From contig FP929036.1 in assembly GCA_000209815.1 (NCBI GenBank), forward strand, positions 143,907-207,906: a stretch of 64,000 nucleotides of DNA, given 5' to 3'. Positions 16,589 to 25,163 of this stretch are shown here, one piece after another. The notes below the pieces were generated by a model. The model did no database searches and was not told the origin of the DNA. It saw only the letters and a list, made by a program, of their open reading frames with translations. The DNA is from Butyrivibrio fibrisolvens 16/4 (GTDB lineage: Bacteria > Bacillota > Clostridia > Lachnospirales > Lachnospiraceae). The translations under genes were made by a program, and so were the position numbers. Each line of letters opens with the position of its first letter. Positions within the stretch are counted from its first letter, which is position 1.

Positions 16589-17803
16589 TTATAAAGTCTT
16601 GATTCTCTCAATAGCTCTTACAGTATTTTCTGCAGAACCGAAAGCTGTCAATCTGAAATAGCCTTCACCTGAAGGACCAAATCCAGCACCTGGTGTACCA
16701 ACAATCTGAACCTTCTCAAGAAGATAATCGAAGAACTCCCAGGAAGTCATATTATCTGGAGTCTTGAGCCAGATGTAAGGTGCATTCACACCACCATATA
16801 CCTCAAAACCTGCATCCTTAAGACCTGTATAAATAGTTTTGGCATTGTTCATATAGTAGCCAACCTGCTCTTTAATCTGGGCCTGTCCCTCAGCTGAATA
16901 TACTGCCTCGCCAGCACGCTGAATGATGTAAGGAGCGCCATTGAACTTTGTTCCGTGACGACGTGCCCACATAGCATTAAGAGATGCTCCATCAAATACA
17001 AGATTCTTTGGAACTACAGTGTATCCAAGACGAACTCCTGTAAAACCTGCATTCTTAGAGAAAGAGTGAATCTCGATAGCACAAGTCTTAGCGCCAGCGC
17101 ATTCGTAAATAGAATGTGGAACATCGGCCTCTGAAATATATGCCTCGTAAGCTGCATCAAAAATAATCAGACTGCCATTTTTATTAGCATAATCAACCCA
17201 AAGCTGTAGCTGGCTCTTTGTAAGAGTAGTACCTGTAGGGTTGTTTGGTAAGCAAAGATAGATTACATCAGGTGTCTCCTTTGGAAACTCTGGAACGAAT
17301 TTATTTTCTGCTGTAGTAGGCATATAGATAAGGTCTGACCATTTGCCTGTAGTCTCATCAAAAGTACCAAGACGTCCAGCCATTACATTTGAATCTACAT
17401 AAACCGGATATACAGGATCGCACACAGCAATCTTTACATCAGCTGCAAAAAGCTCCTGAATATCTGCTGAATCAGATTTTGCTCCATCGGAAACAAAAAT
17501 CTCATCTGCTGAAATATCACAGCCCCTAGCCTGATAATCATTCTTTGCAATTGTCTCGCGAAGGAAAGGATATCCTAAATCTGGAGCGTAACCATGAAAT
17601 GTAGAAGCGTTTCCCATCTCGTCAACTGAATCGTGAAGGGCCTTAATCATTGCTGGTGCAATTGGCTGTGTAACATCACCAATACCAAGTCTAATGATAT
17701 CAGCGTTTGGGTTGGCCTCGTTGTAAGCTGTTACTTTTTTGGCAATTGTAGAAAATAAGTAGCTGCCTGGCAGCTTCTGAAAATTAGTGTTTACTTTGAA
17801 CAT
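16589..17803 (-). CDS. dapL: LL-diaminopimelate aminotransferase
   Basis: A PLP-dependent class I/II aminotransferase of 404 residues that converts tetrahydrodipicolinate to LL-diaminopimelate in one step for lysine and peptidoglycan synthesis. Seen: RLGIGDVTQPIAP near 42-54, FVSDGAKSD near 103-111, LPNNPTGT, FDAAYEAYI, and the PLP-lysine segment SFSKNAGFTGVRLGY; length and ends match DapL. RBS GGAGG is 7 nt before the ATG. hisA lies 36 bp upstream on the same strand, so the two may be co-transcribed as an amino-acid pair. Confidence 0.95.
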   Translation of the reverse strand: MFKVNTNFQKLPGSYLFSTIAKKVTAYNEANPNADIIRLGIGDVTQPIAPAMIKALHDSVDEMGNASTFHGYAPDLGYPFLRETIAKNDYQARGCDISADEIFVSDGAKSDSADIQELFAADVKIAVCDPVYPVYVDSNVMAGRLGTFDETTGKWSDLIYMPTTAENKFVPEFPKETPDVIYLCLPNNPTGTTLTKSQLQLWVDYANKNGSLIIFDAAYEAYISEADVPHSIYECAGAKTCAIEIHSFSKNAGFTGVRLGYTVVPKNLVFDGASLNAMWARRHGTKFNGAPYIIQRAGEAVYSAEGQAQIKEQVGYYMNNAKTIYTGLKDAGFEVYGGVNAPYIWLKTPDNMTSWEFFDYLLEKVQIVGTPGAGFGPSGEGYFRLTAFGSAENTVRAIERIKTL

Positions 17804-17839
17804 GTTTACCTCCTTGAATACCCTGTATAAACTAGTAAA

Positions 17840-18635
17840 TTAGTGTCCCCCAATCCTTTTGACAATCCTGTCGTAGGAAAGATGTCCACCAAAAATATCA
17901 AGTGCTGAACCTACAGTGAAGTCCATTCTATTATCTGAAAGATAGCTGATAAGCTCGATGTCACTGTAATCGCTGACACCACCTGCATAGGTGACTGGGA
18001 CTCTTTTATATGCGGCCAATAGTCCAACTAAATCTCTGTCTATGCCGCTTTGTCTGCCCTCAACATCTGCTGCATGAATAAGAAATTCATCACAATAAAA
18101 TGCAAGCTTATCAAGAAAATTATAAGTGATTATCTCCTCAGTAACTTTCTGCCATCTGTCCGTGACAATAAAAAATTTGTCATCCACCCTGGTGCAGGAT
18201 AAATCAAGAACCAAATGTTCTCGTCCCACCAGCTTGGAAAGATGCTTTAAAGCATCGTAATCTACTCGACCATCATTGAAAACATATGATGTTACGATAA
18301 TGTGGCTGGCACCGGCCTGAATAAAATCAAGGGCGTTTGTATCATCCACACCACCACCATACTGCAATCCACCTGGGTAAGCTTTAAGGGCCTTTATAGC
18401 CTCTTCTTTCGATGCCTCGTATTCCTCAGTCCCCTTTTTATTAAGGTTGATAATGTGTCCCCCCCTTAAGACCATCCTGTCGATAAAGATTTGCATAATA
18501 TGCTGCGTCCTTATCTGCAACAAAATTCTCCTTAGGGCGACCATTTTCCTTCCATAAATCTGAAATTGTAGAGCCTACAATCTGCTTGACCTTTCCATTA
18601 TGGATATCAATGCACGGTCTAAACTCCATACTCAA
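17840..18635 (-). CDS. hisA: HisA isomerase, eukaryotic type (frameshifted)
   Basis: A TIM-barrel enzyme that isomerises ProFAR to PRFAR in histidine synthesis. The N-terminus FRPCIDIHNGKVKQIVGST and the later YGGGVDD, LDLSCTRVDD, HAADVEGRQSGID and TYAGGVSD motifs resemble the HIS6 type of fungi and plants more than ordinary bacterial HisA. The frame is disrupted at a run of seven G (plus strand C at about 18469-18475); with six G it reads GLKGGHIINLNKKGTEEYEA and gives 264 residues. No other his gene is in the window; it lies between apeB and dapL. Confidence 0.88.
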
Positions 18636-18686
18636 AATCCTCCCGCTGTATTTAGTTCTAAGTCTTTATCTCGCTAAAGCACTAAA

Positions 18687-19991
18687 TTACTTCACAGTAT
18701 AACTATCTATGCCCTGACTTTCAATAACAGTTTCGTAAAATTTAGTTGCGATTTTGAGCAAATATTCGGTATCTTTCACACCTGCAGTCTCAAAAGGAGA
18801 ATGCATAGCAAGCTGAGCAAGTCCTATATCCACACCATTGATAGATACGTGAGCGTTTGAAATATTACCAAGAGTAGAACCACCTGGCACATCTGAACGA
18901 TTTACAAAGGTCTGGAATGGCACCTTTGCATTTCGACAAATCTCAGAGAAGATTCCAAATGCAAGACCATCAGTCATATATTTCTGATTAGCATTAAATT
19001 TGATAACGACACCTTCATTCATATATACCTTGTTTGTAGGATCGCTCTTCTCAGAGTAGTTTGGATGAAGTGCATGTGCATTATCAGCTGATACCATAAA
19101 TGAATTTGCAATGGCCTCTAAAAGCTTTGAATTGTTTCCACCCATGGCTTCGTTTATACGAACCAAAGCATCATATAGGAATGTAGAATCAGCACCCTGC
19201 TTTGTGCCACTACCAACTTCTTCATTATCAAATGTCACATGAAGCTCTACAGCAGTGTCTGTATTCTTCGCATTTACGATACCCATCATTGAGCTGTAAG
19301 CACACTGTAAATCATCAAGACGACCTATAGAAATAAACTCATCCTTTGCACCCCATACACGTCCTGCATCTCTGTTGTAAAGGAACAAGTCAGAACCAAC
19401 AATATCCTCAGCCTTTACAGAAAGAGATTCTGCAACAAGCTCCTTAAGGTTGAACTTTTCATCCATAGAAATAAGAGGGAGCATATCCTTCTGGGCATTA
19501 AATTTGTAGCCGTCGTTTGCCTCACGATTCATGTGAATTGCAAGAGATGGAAGCATACATAAATCTCTATCCAGATTTACAAGCATTGTCTGAATTCCAG
19601 TCTTTGTTTTTACAATGGCACGACCTGCAATAGAAAGAGGTCTGTCAAACCAAGGAGCCATCAGCATTCCACCATAGCGCTCTGTGTTGAGCTTTACATA
19701 GTGGCCCTCCTTCATCTCAGGCATTTCCTTGATACGGAATGTAGGAGAATCGCTGTGTGATGCCATTATCATAAAGCTCCTATACTCTTTTTTAGGCATT
19801 CTAAATGCAAGAATAGATGAGCCATTTCTAGTAACGAAATAATTGCCTCCAAGCTTTAAATCCCAGCTGCTGGCCTCAGTAAGTTCCTCAAATCCAGCAT
19901 CTAAAAACACCTGACGCTGATTTGCTACTACGTGAAACTGTGATGGGCTTTTTTCTATAAAATCAAACAATCCCTTAACTGTCTTATTCAT
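18687..19991 (-). CDS. apeB: M18 family aminopeptidase
   Basis: A 434-residue zinc aminopeptidase of the M18 (aspartyl aminopeptidase) family, cytosolic and forming a large tetrahedral dodecamer in known members. Seen: MIMASHSDSPTFRIK (first metal His/Asp), GRLDDLQCAYSS (bridging Asp), FDNEEVGSGTKQGADS (catalytic and metal Glu), and a late LAMHSPFETAG (metal His). It removes N-terminal residues from peptides. RBS is AGAAGGACTAAG before the ATG. It follows the flavin reductase gene by 22 bp and precedes hisA by about 50 bp with a weak hairpin between. Confidence 0.93.
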   Translation of the reverse strand: MNKTVKGLFDFIEKSPSQFHVVANQRQVFLDAGFEELTEASSWDLKLGGNYFVTRNGSSILAFRMPKKEYRSFMIMASHSDSPTFRIKEMPEMKEGHYVKLNTERYGGMLMAPWFDRPLSIAGRAIVKTKTGIQTMLVNLDRDLCMLPSLAIHMNREANDGYKFNAQKDMLPLISMDEKFNLKELVAESLSVKAEDIVGSDLFLYNRDAGRVWGAKDEFISIGRLDDLQCAYSSMMGIVNAKNTDTAVELHVTFDNEEVGSGTKQGADSTFLYDALVRINEAMGGNNSKLLEAIANSFMVSADNAHALHPNYSEKSDPTNKVYMNEGVVIKFNANQKYMTDGLAFGIFSEICRNAKVPFQTFVNRSDVPGGSTLGNISNAHVSINGVDIGLAQLAMHSPFETAGVKDTEYLLKIATKFYETVIESQGIDSYTVK

Positions 19992-20013
19992 TTCTTAGTC
20001 CTTCTTTCCCTTT

Positions 20014-20583
20014 TTAGTTTTTTATTTTCTTTACTGAATATCCAAAAGTGCCTTGTGGCTTTGTCAAACCAAAATATGTGCCGTGGCTGTATGCCAAAAG
20101 CCCCGCCTCTTCAAGGGCGAATCTTCCATTTTCATCCATATATTTCTCGTCAGCATGAACGCAAAGTACATCTGCCACAAACATAGTATGAGAGCCATAC
20201 TCGTGATATTCCCTTACTCTGCACTCAATATTAACTGGAGACTCCTCAATAAGAGGCACATTTATCTCATCAGCCTCCACCTTATGAAGGCCGCACTTTT
20301 CAAACTTATCTACATCACGGCCAGATGTAACACCGCAGTAATCTGTAATCTTAGCCAGCTCCTCAGTAGTGAGATTGATGGCAAACTCTCCCGTCTCCAT
20401 AATCATCTGGTAAGAGTGACGACTAGGTCTCACTGAAATATATGCCATAGGTGGATTGGTGCAAACTGTGCCAGTCCAGGCTACAGTCAAAATATTGTCC
20501 TTTCCATCTTTTCCTCTGCAGCTAACCATAACTGCTGGAAGAGGATAGACCATATTTCCTGCTTTCCATTTTTGCTTTGCCAT
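20014..20583 (-). CDS. Flavin reductase family protein
   Basis: A 189-residue FMN-binding split-barrel protein. Motifs typical of the flavin reductase/flavoredoxin group are present: PLPAVMVSCRG, WTGTVCTNPPMAYISVRPSRHS, GEFAINL, and a C-terminal PQGTFGYSVKK. It binds FMN and probably shuttles electrons; the partner is unknown. The ATG at 20583 has a perfect AGGAGG 6 nt upstream, which is preferred to a GTG six bases earlier. It lies just downstream of the exonuclease terminator, with apeB following. Confidence 0.88.
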   Translation of the reverse strand: MAKQKWKAGNMVYPLPAVMVSCRGKDGKDNILTVAWTGTVCTNPPMAYISVRPSRHSYQMIMETGEFAINLTTEELAKITDYCGVTSGRDVDKFEKCGLHKVEADEINVPLIEESPVNIECRVREYHEYGSHTMFVADVLCVHADEKYMDENGRFALEEAGLLAYSHGTYFGLTKPQGTFGYSVKKIKN

Positions 20584-20634
20584 AAGCACCTCCTAAACTC
20601 TTCAAATCTCTATCAATATACCTTAATTTTGTCC

Positions 20635-20667
20635 TAAAAAAAGAGGCTAGCACCCACGTGCTAGCCA
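20635..20667 (-). terminator. Terminator of exonuclease gene
   Basis: GGCTAGCAC (20645-20653) pairs perfectly with GTGCTAGCC (20658-20666); on the minus strand a TCTTTTTTT tract follows. It lies 10 bp after the exonuclease stop. Confidence 0.9.
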
Positions 20668-20676
20668 AAGTTTCAA

Positions 20677-21570
20677 TTATTCATTTATCATCTCGGAGAA
20701 GGTTCCCATATAGGTGTTTCCTTTTCCAATCAAAAACTGCAAATCGTCCATAAAGGCCTTGGTCTTTGGGTCGTCTGCAAATCCCTTAGCTTTAAGCTCC
20801 TCCAGGAATGCCTCGCCATGCTTGGAATCAATGATGTAGTCCTCATCCATTTCAGGGTCATCAAAACTTCGGTTTTTAACATAGTCCCCTCTGAACTTTT
20901 TGTACTCGGCAGCCTTCACACCGTCATATTTCATCTGGCCTGTTTCGATGATTCTGATACACTCGAGCATATCCTCTGCATCATTTAAAGCGTTATGAGC
21001 AACCACTCCACCAAGTCCGCATATGGTTTTCATATCAGCAAGGGAAAGATTAGCATCCAGCCCTCCTGTGATATCAAGACTCACATCCTTTTGTATATTT
21101 TCAAAGGTACTAATGAACTTTGCTACACTTCTTTTCAGCGGCTTTTCCAGATTTCTTGATTCAAAATCTCTCTGGAAATTATTCTTATCTCCGCCCCAGA
21201 CAAAAATCTTCCCAACCTGCCATTTTTTAATGAGATTGATAAGTGCTGTCATTACTTCCTCATAACTAGGAGCAAATTCCAGCTCTTCATTTGTAAGACC
21301 TGTAAGCTCAGTAATGAGCGGTGGAAGCTTGTGTCCACGGGTAAGTTGAACTGTAGAATAGAATCTATCTAGTTCCTCGTGCTCTGGGTTTGTAATAACA
21401 ACCCCCACAGAAATAACATCTTCTATAGAAGATTTCTTGAATCTGGCACTGAGATATTCTGCATCTAAGAATGCCTGATTCTTTCCTTTATATCCCAATG
21501 GCGCTGTCTGGCTAGGCCCTTTTTCTTCGTAGTTTGTTTTGTATTGCTTGTACTCACAATAGTTCTCCAA
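20677..21570 (-). CDS. DEDDh 3'-5' exonuclease domain protein
   Basis: A 297-residue protein whose residues about 32-205 form a DEDDh exonuclease of the DnaQ/KapD/ERI1 type. FLDAEYLS supplies the first Asp-Glu, a central NNFQRDFESRNL region the middle acid, and VAHNALNDAEDML the catalytic His and last Asp. It should trim DNA or RNA from the 3' end; the substrate is not clear. The C-terminal 90 residues are charged and unassigned. The start is probably the TTG at 21570, with only a weak upstream site, and the domain begins about 33 residues in. A small gene ends one base before it, so they are likely coupled. Confidence 0.8.
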   Translation of the reverse strand: MENYCEYKQYKTNYEEKGPSQTAPLGYKGKNQAFLDAEYLSARFKKSSIEDVISVGVVITNPEHEELDRFYSTVQLTRGHKLPPLITELTGLTNEELEFAPSYEEVMTALINLIKKWQVGKIFVWGGDKNNFQRDFESRNLEKPLKRSVAKFISTFENIQKDVSLDITGGLDANLSLADMKTICGLGGVVAHNALNDAEDMLECIRIIETGQMKYDGVKAAEYKKFRGDYVKNRSFDDPEMDEDYIIDSKHGEAFLEELKAKGFADDPKTKAFMDDLQFLIGKGNTYMGTFSEMINE

Positions 21571-21571
21571 T

Positions 21572-21738
21572 TTATAAACTATTTTTCCATGAGTATTCTA
21601 TCATAAATTTTACATCCGAACCATCATCAGTGTTACAAGCAGCTTCTTTATCCTTCTCCTTATTTTTAGTCTTTCAATAATGACCTTTTCAATTTGAATA
21701 CATTCACTTTCAGTAAAAAATGAAATTCCATTATTCAT
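21572..21738 (-). CDS. Small hypothetical protein, about 55 residues (frameshifted)
   Basis: An ATG at 21738 with GAGGTG 7 nt upstream opens a frame beginning MNNGISFFTESECIQIEKVI. As written it stops after 42 codons. Adding one A to the run at about 21667-21671 gives ERLKNKEKDKEAACNTDDG and a stop at 21572, one base before the exonuclease start. The second version reads more like protein and fits the neighbour exactly, so I prefer it. It has an acidic/basic helical character and no recognised family. Confidence 0.45.
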
Positions 21739-21751
21739 AGGCGACACCTCG

Positions 21752-21785
21752 ACAAAAAAAGGACGACACAAGTAGTGCCATCCTT
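21752..21785 (-). terminator. Minus-strand terminator/attenuator
   Basis: On the minus strand AAGGATGGCAC pairs with GTGTCGTCCTT (775-785 with 759-769; two G-U pairs), followed by a run of T. It lies upstream of the small gene and exonuclease, with no gene before it, so it would act as an attenuator of a minus-strand leader starting at about 21800 or beyond. Confidence 0.5.
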
Positions 21786-21930
21786 AGCATAATTATTCCT
21801 ACACTTATATATCGGAATGGGGTCAAAATTTCTTTATATTTTTGGTTAAATAAACGAAAAATTTTTCAATTGTGTACTATTTGAAATACATTGTTATTTT
21901 CTTGTCAGACTTATGTTATAGTATTTCTCA

Positions 21931-21989
21931 GCTAGAGTGTTAGACGCAACTAACTGTCCATTTGTTGCGCAAGACACACCCCAACTAGC
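21931..21989 (+). promoter_or_regulatory. Nested inverted repeat in pflB leader
   Basis: Three nested arms lie 35-95 bp before pflB: GCTAG/CTAGC (21931-35, 21985-89), GTGT/ACAC (21937-40, 21974-77) and CGCAAC/GTTGCG (21945-50, 21964-69). It could be a leader RNA hairpin or a redox-regulator site. I checked for the ZTP (pfl) riboswitch and do not see its conserved core. Confidence 0.4.
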
Positions 21990-22024
21990 GTGAAAGTTAT
22001 TAACAACAGAAAGGAAGAATAATC

Positions 22025-24283
22025 ATGGCAAATCACGATTTTCCACAGTGGAATGGATTCGTAGGTCGCGTTTGGAAGGATAACGTAGACGTTCGCGATT
22101 TCATTCAGAACAATTACACTCCATACGATGGAGACGAGTCTTTCTTAGCAGACCCAACAGAGGCTACAAATACTCTCTGGGGCAAGCTTCAGGAGCTTCA
22201 GGCAGCAGAGCGTGCTAAGGGCGGCGTCCTTGATATGGATACAGATGTTGTTTCATCTCTTACTTCACACGGACCTGGCTACATTTCAGAAGAAACAAAG
22301 GACTTAGAGCAGATCGTTGGTCTTCAGACTGACAAGCCTCTTAAGAGAGCTTTCATGCCATATGGCGGTATTACAATGGCAGAGCAGTCTTGCAAGATGT
22401 ATGGCTACGAGCCAAGCGAGAAGCTCCACGAAATCTTTACAAAATATCACAAAACACACAATCAGGGTGTATTCGACATCTACACACCAGAGATGAAGAA
22501 AGCCCGTCACAATAAAATTCTTACAGGACTTCCTGATACATACGGACGTGGTCGTATCGTAGGCGATTACAGACGTGTTGCTCTTTACGGTATTGATTAC
22601 CTTATCGAAAAGAAGCAGGCTGATTTTGCTGCTACAAATCGTCAGGGTATGCGCCGCTACGATTTCCAGCTTCGTGAGGAAATCGCTGATCAGATTAATG
22701 CCCTTAAGGGTATGAAGGAAATGGCTGCTATTTACGGCATCGACATTTCTAAGCCAGCTGGTACAGCTAAGGAAGCTGCTCAGTGGTTATACTTTGGATA
22801 TCTTGCAGCTATCAAGACTCAGAACGGTGCTGCTATGTCTGTAGGACGTGTTTCTACATTCCTTGATATCTACTTTACACGCGACCTTGCAAACGGTGTC
22901 ATCACAGAATCTGAGGCACAGGAAATCATCGACCACTTCACAATGAAGTGCCGTATGGTTAAGTTTGCTCGTATCGAGTCTTACAACCAGCTCTTCTCTG
23001 GAGATCCAGTTTGGGCTACTCTTGAGGTTGGTGGTATCGGTCTTGACGGACGTCACCAGGTTACAAAGACTTGCTATAGATTCCTTCACACACTTGAGAA
23101 CATGGGACCTTCACCAGAGCCAAACCTTACAGTTATGTACTCAAGCCGTCTTCCTGAGACATTCAAGAAGTACGCGTCAAAGATTTCTGTAACCACATCT
23201 TCAATCCAGTACGAGAATGATGATGTAATGCGTGTAACTTGGGGTGATGATTACTCTATCTGCTGCTGTGTATCAGCTACAGAGACAGGTAAGGAGCTTC
23301 AGTTCTTCGGTGCTCGTGCAAACCTTGCTAAGTGTCTTCTTTACGCTATCAATGGTGGTGTTGATGAGAAGTCTGGCGATCAGGTTGGCCCTGAATACAA
23401 GGCTATCACTTCAGAGTACCTTGACTATGACGAGGTTATGCAGAAGTTCGATCAGATGATGGATTGGCTTGCTCACCTTTATGTAGGTACACTTAATATG
23501 ATTCATTACATGCACGACAAGTACAACTACGAGGCTTGCCAGATGGCCCTCATTGATACACATGTACGTCGTTCATTCGCTACTGGTATTGCTGGTTTCT
23601 CACACTGCGTAGACTCACTTTCAGCTATCAAGTACGCAAAGGTTAAGGCTATCAGAAATGAAAACGGAGTAACAAAGGATTTCGAAATCGAAGGAGACTT
23701 CCCACGTTACGGTAATGATGATGACAGAGCTGATGAGATTGCTATCTGGCTTCTTCGCACTTTCATGGGCAAGCTTCGTCACATCCACACATACCGTGAC
23801 TCAGAGCCTACAACATCAATCCTTACTATCACTTCAAACGTAGTTTATGGTAAGGCTACAGGTGCTCTTCCTGATGGACGTCCAGCTGGTGAGCCACTTT
23901 CACCAGGTGCTAACCCAGCTTACGGCGCAGAAGTAAATGGTCTTATTGCATCACTTAACTCTGTTGCTAAGCTTCCATACGAAGAGGCACTTGATGGAAT
24001 CTCTAACACACAGACAATCAATCCAGGTGCTCTTGGACATACAGATGAGGAGCGTACAGCAAACCTTGTAAATGTACTTGATGGTTACTTTGATCAGGGT
24101 GCTCATCACCTTAATGTCAATGTATTTGGTAAAGAGAAGCTCATCGATGCTATGGAGCATCCAGAGAAGCCTGAGTACGCTAACTTCACAATCCGTGTAT
24201 CAGGTTACGCTGTCAAGTTCATCGACTTAACAAAAGAACAGCAGCTCGATGTAATCTCTCGTACTTGCCACGAGGCACTCTAG
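22025..24283 (+). CDS. pflB: Pyruvate formate-lyase
   Basis: A 752-residue glycyl-radical enzyme that cleaves pyruvate with CoA to acetyl-CoA and formate, the main anaerobic route from pyruvate. The catalytic cysteines lie in [10 protein letters not shown] (C413-C415) and the radical glycine is G727 in RVSGYAVKF. The [12 protein letters not shown] start region, [17 protein letters not shown] and the C-terminal DVISRT are all typical. RBS AAGGAAG precedes the ATG. Codon use is strongly biased (GCT, CTT, GGT, AAG, CGT), as for a highly expressed gene, unlike neighbours. The activase follows after a repeat element. Confidence 0.98.
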   Translation: MANHDFPQWNGFVGRVWKDNVDVRDFIQNNYTPYDGDESFLADPTEATNTLWGKLQELQAAERAKGGVLDMDTDVVSSLTSHGPGYISEETKDLEQIVGLQTDKPLKRAFMPYGGITMAEQSCKMYGYEPSEKLHEIFTKYHKTHNQGVFDIYTPEMKKARHNKILTGLPDTYGRGRIVGDYRRVALYGIDYLIEKKQADFAATNRQGMRRYDFQLREEIADQINALKGMKEMAAIYGIDISKPAGTAKEAAQWLYFGYLAAIKTQNGAAMSVGRVSTFLDIYFTRDLANGVITESEAQEIIDHFTMKCRMVKFARIESYNQLFSGDPVWATLEVGGIGLDGRHQVTKTCYRFLHTLENMGPSPEPNLTVMYSSRLPETFKKYASKISVTTSSIQYENDDVMRVTWGDDYSICCCVSATETGKELQFFGARANLAKCLLYAINGGVDEKSGDQVGPEYKAITSEYLDYDEVMQKFDQMMDWLAHLYVGTLNMIHYMHDKYNYEACQMALIDTHVRRSFATGIAGFSHCVDSLSAIKYAKVKAIRNENGVTKDFEIEGDFPRYGNDDDRADEIAIWLLRTFMGKLRHIHTYRDSEPTTSILTITSNVVYGKATGALPDGRPAGEPLSPGANPAYGAEVNGLIASLNSVAKLPYEEALDGISNTQTINPGALGHTDEERTANLVNVLDGYFDQGAHHLNVNVFGKEKLIDAMEHPEKPEYANFTIRVSGYAVKFIDLTKEQQLDVISRTCHEAL

Positions 24284-24302
24284 AACTAAGTTATAACATA
24301 TA

Positions 24303-24376
24303 GGTTGTCCCCTAAAAGCCTTCCCCTTCTGGGGGAAGGGGGACCGCTCTAGCGGTGGATGAGGGCAACCTTTTTT
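24303..24376 (+). repeat. Three-way-junction intergenic repeat between pflB and pflA
   Basis: GGTTG-CCC (24303-) pairs with GGG-CAACC (ending 24370) around two hairpins, CCTTCCCC/GGGGAAGG (319-326, 332-339) and CCGCT/AGCGG (344-348, 351-355), followed by TTTTTT. It is much GC-richer than its surroundings. From memory, closely similar CCTTCCCC...GGATGAGGG elements recur between genes in many Lachnospiraceae genomes, so this is probably a dispersed repeat that also works as a partial terminator or mRNA stabiliser. Confidence 0.7.
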
Positions 24377-24388
24377 ATGAGGTAAATT

Positions 24389-25123
24389 ATGGAAGAAATT
24401 ATCGGATACGTGAATAAGCTAGAATCTTTTGGAGCAGTAGATGGTCCAGGGGTCCGCTACCTAATTTTCTTGAATGGTTGCAGAATGAGATGTGCCTTTT
24501 GCCATAATCCTGAGACCTGGAAGGAAGGTCAGGGTCAGCAGTTTACAGCTGACGAGCTTTTGAAAAAGGCTCTTAGATTCAAGCCTTATTGGAAAAATGG
24601 CGGAGGAATTACTGTTAGCGGTGGCGAGCCACTTCTTCAAATTGATTTTGTATTAGATTTATTTAAGAAGGCCAAAGCTCAGGGAATCAATACTTGCATC
24701 GACACAGCAGGTCAGCCATTTACCCACGATGAACCTTTCTACAGCAAATGGAAGGAGCTCATGAGCCTGACAGATACAGTTTTACTAGATATTAAAAACA
24801 TCGATACCGCTGCTCACAAAGAACTGACTGGTGTTGATAACGCTAATATCCTTGAAATGGCTCGTGAGATTTCAGACATGGAGATTCCGATTTGGATTCG
24901 TCACGTCCTTGTTCCAGGTGGTAGCGATAACGATGACTATCTACGTCGTACACGTGAATTCATTGATACTCTTAAGACTGTAGAAAAAGTCGAAGTACTT
25001 CCATATCACACCTTAGGTGTTCCAAAATACAATGAGCTTGGTATTCCTTACCGACTTGAAGGTGTGGAATCACCTACTGCAGAACGCATAGAAAATGCCA
25101 AGAAAATTCTTGGTGCAAAATAA
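24389..25123 (+). CDS. pflA: Pyruvate formate-lyase activating enzyme
   Basis: A 244-residue radical SAM enzyme that uses a [4Fe-4S] cluster and S-adenosylmethionine to place the radical on PflB Gly727. The cluster motif CxxxCxxC is at C31, C35 and C38 (GCRMRCAFCHN), followed by GGITVSGGEPLLQ, LLDIKN and a late LPYHTLG. Length is standard. RBS GAGG lies 9 nt before the ATG. It is read after pflB through the repeat element, which probably lowers its level relative to the abundant PflB. Confidence 0.97.
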   Translation: MEEIIGYVNKLESFGAVDGPGVRYLIFLNGCRMRCAFCHNPETWKEGQGQQFTADELLKKALRFKPYWKNGGGITVSGGEPLLQIDFVLDLFKKAKAQGINTCIDTAGQPFTHDEPFYSKWKELMSLTDTVLLDIKNIDTAAHKELTGVDNANILEMAREISDMEIPIWIRHVLVPGGSDNDDYLRRTREFIDTLKTVEKVEVLPYHTLGVPKYNELGIPYRLEGVESPTAERIENAKKILGAK

Positions 25124-25125
25124 AA

Positions 25126-25163
25126 ATGGAGGATTCGTATTTGCGAATCCTCCTTATTTTTTC
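25126..25163. terminator. Bidirectional terminator
   Basis: GGAGGATTCG (25128-25137) pairs with CGAATCCTCC (25144-25153), with T-rich sequence to the right and an A-run to the left. It lies between convergent pflA and the chemoreceptor gene. Confidence 0.92.

Noticed and set aside
18469-18475. Programmed frameshift at the G-run of hisA
   Set aside because: No stimulatory structure or slippery heptamer is evident, and thirteen similar indels elsewhere point to a sequencing artefact.
21931-21989. ZTP (pfl) riboswitch upstream of pflB
   Set aside because: The region is structured, but I cannot find the conserved pseudoknot core of that class.
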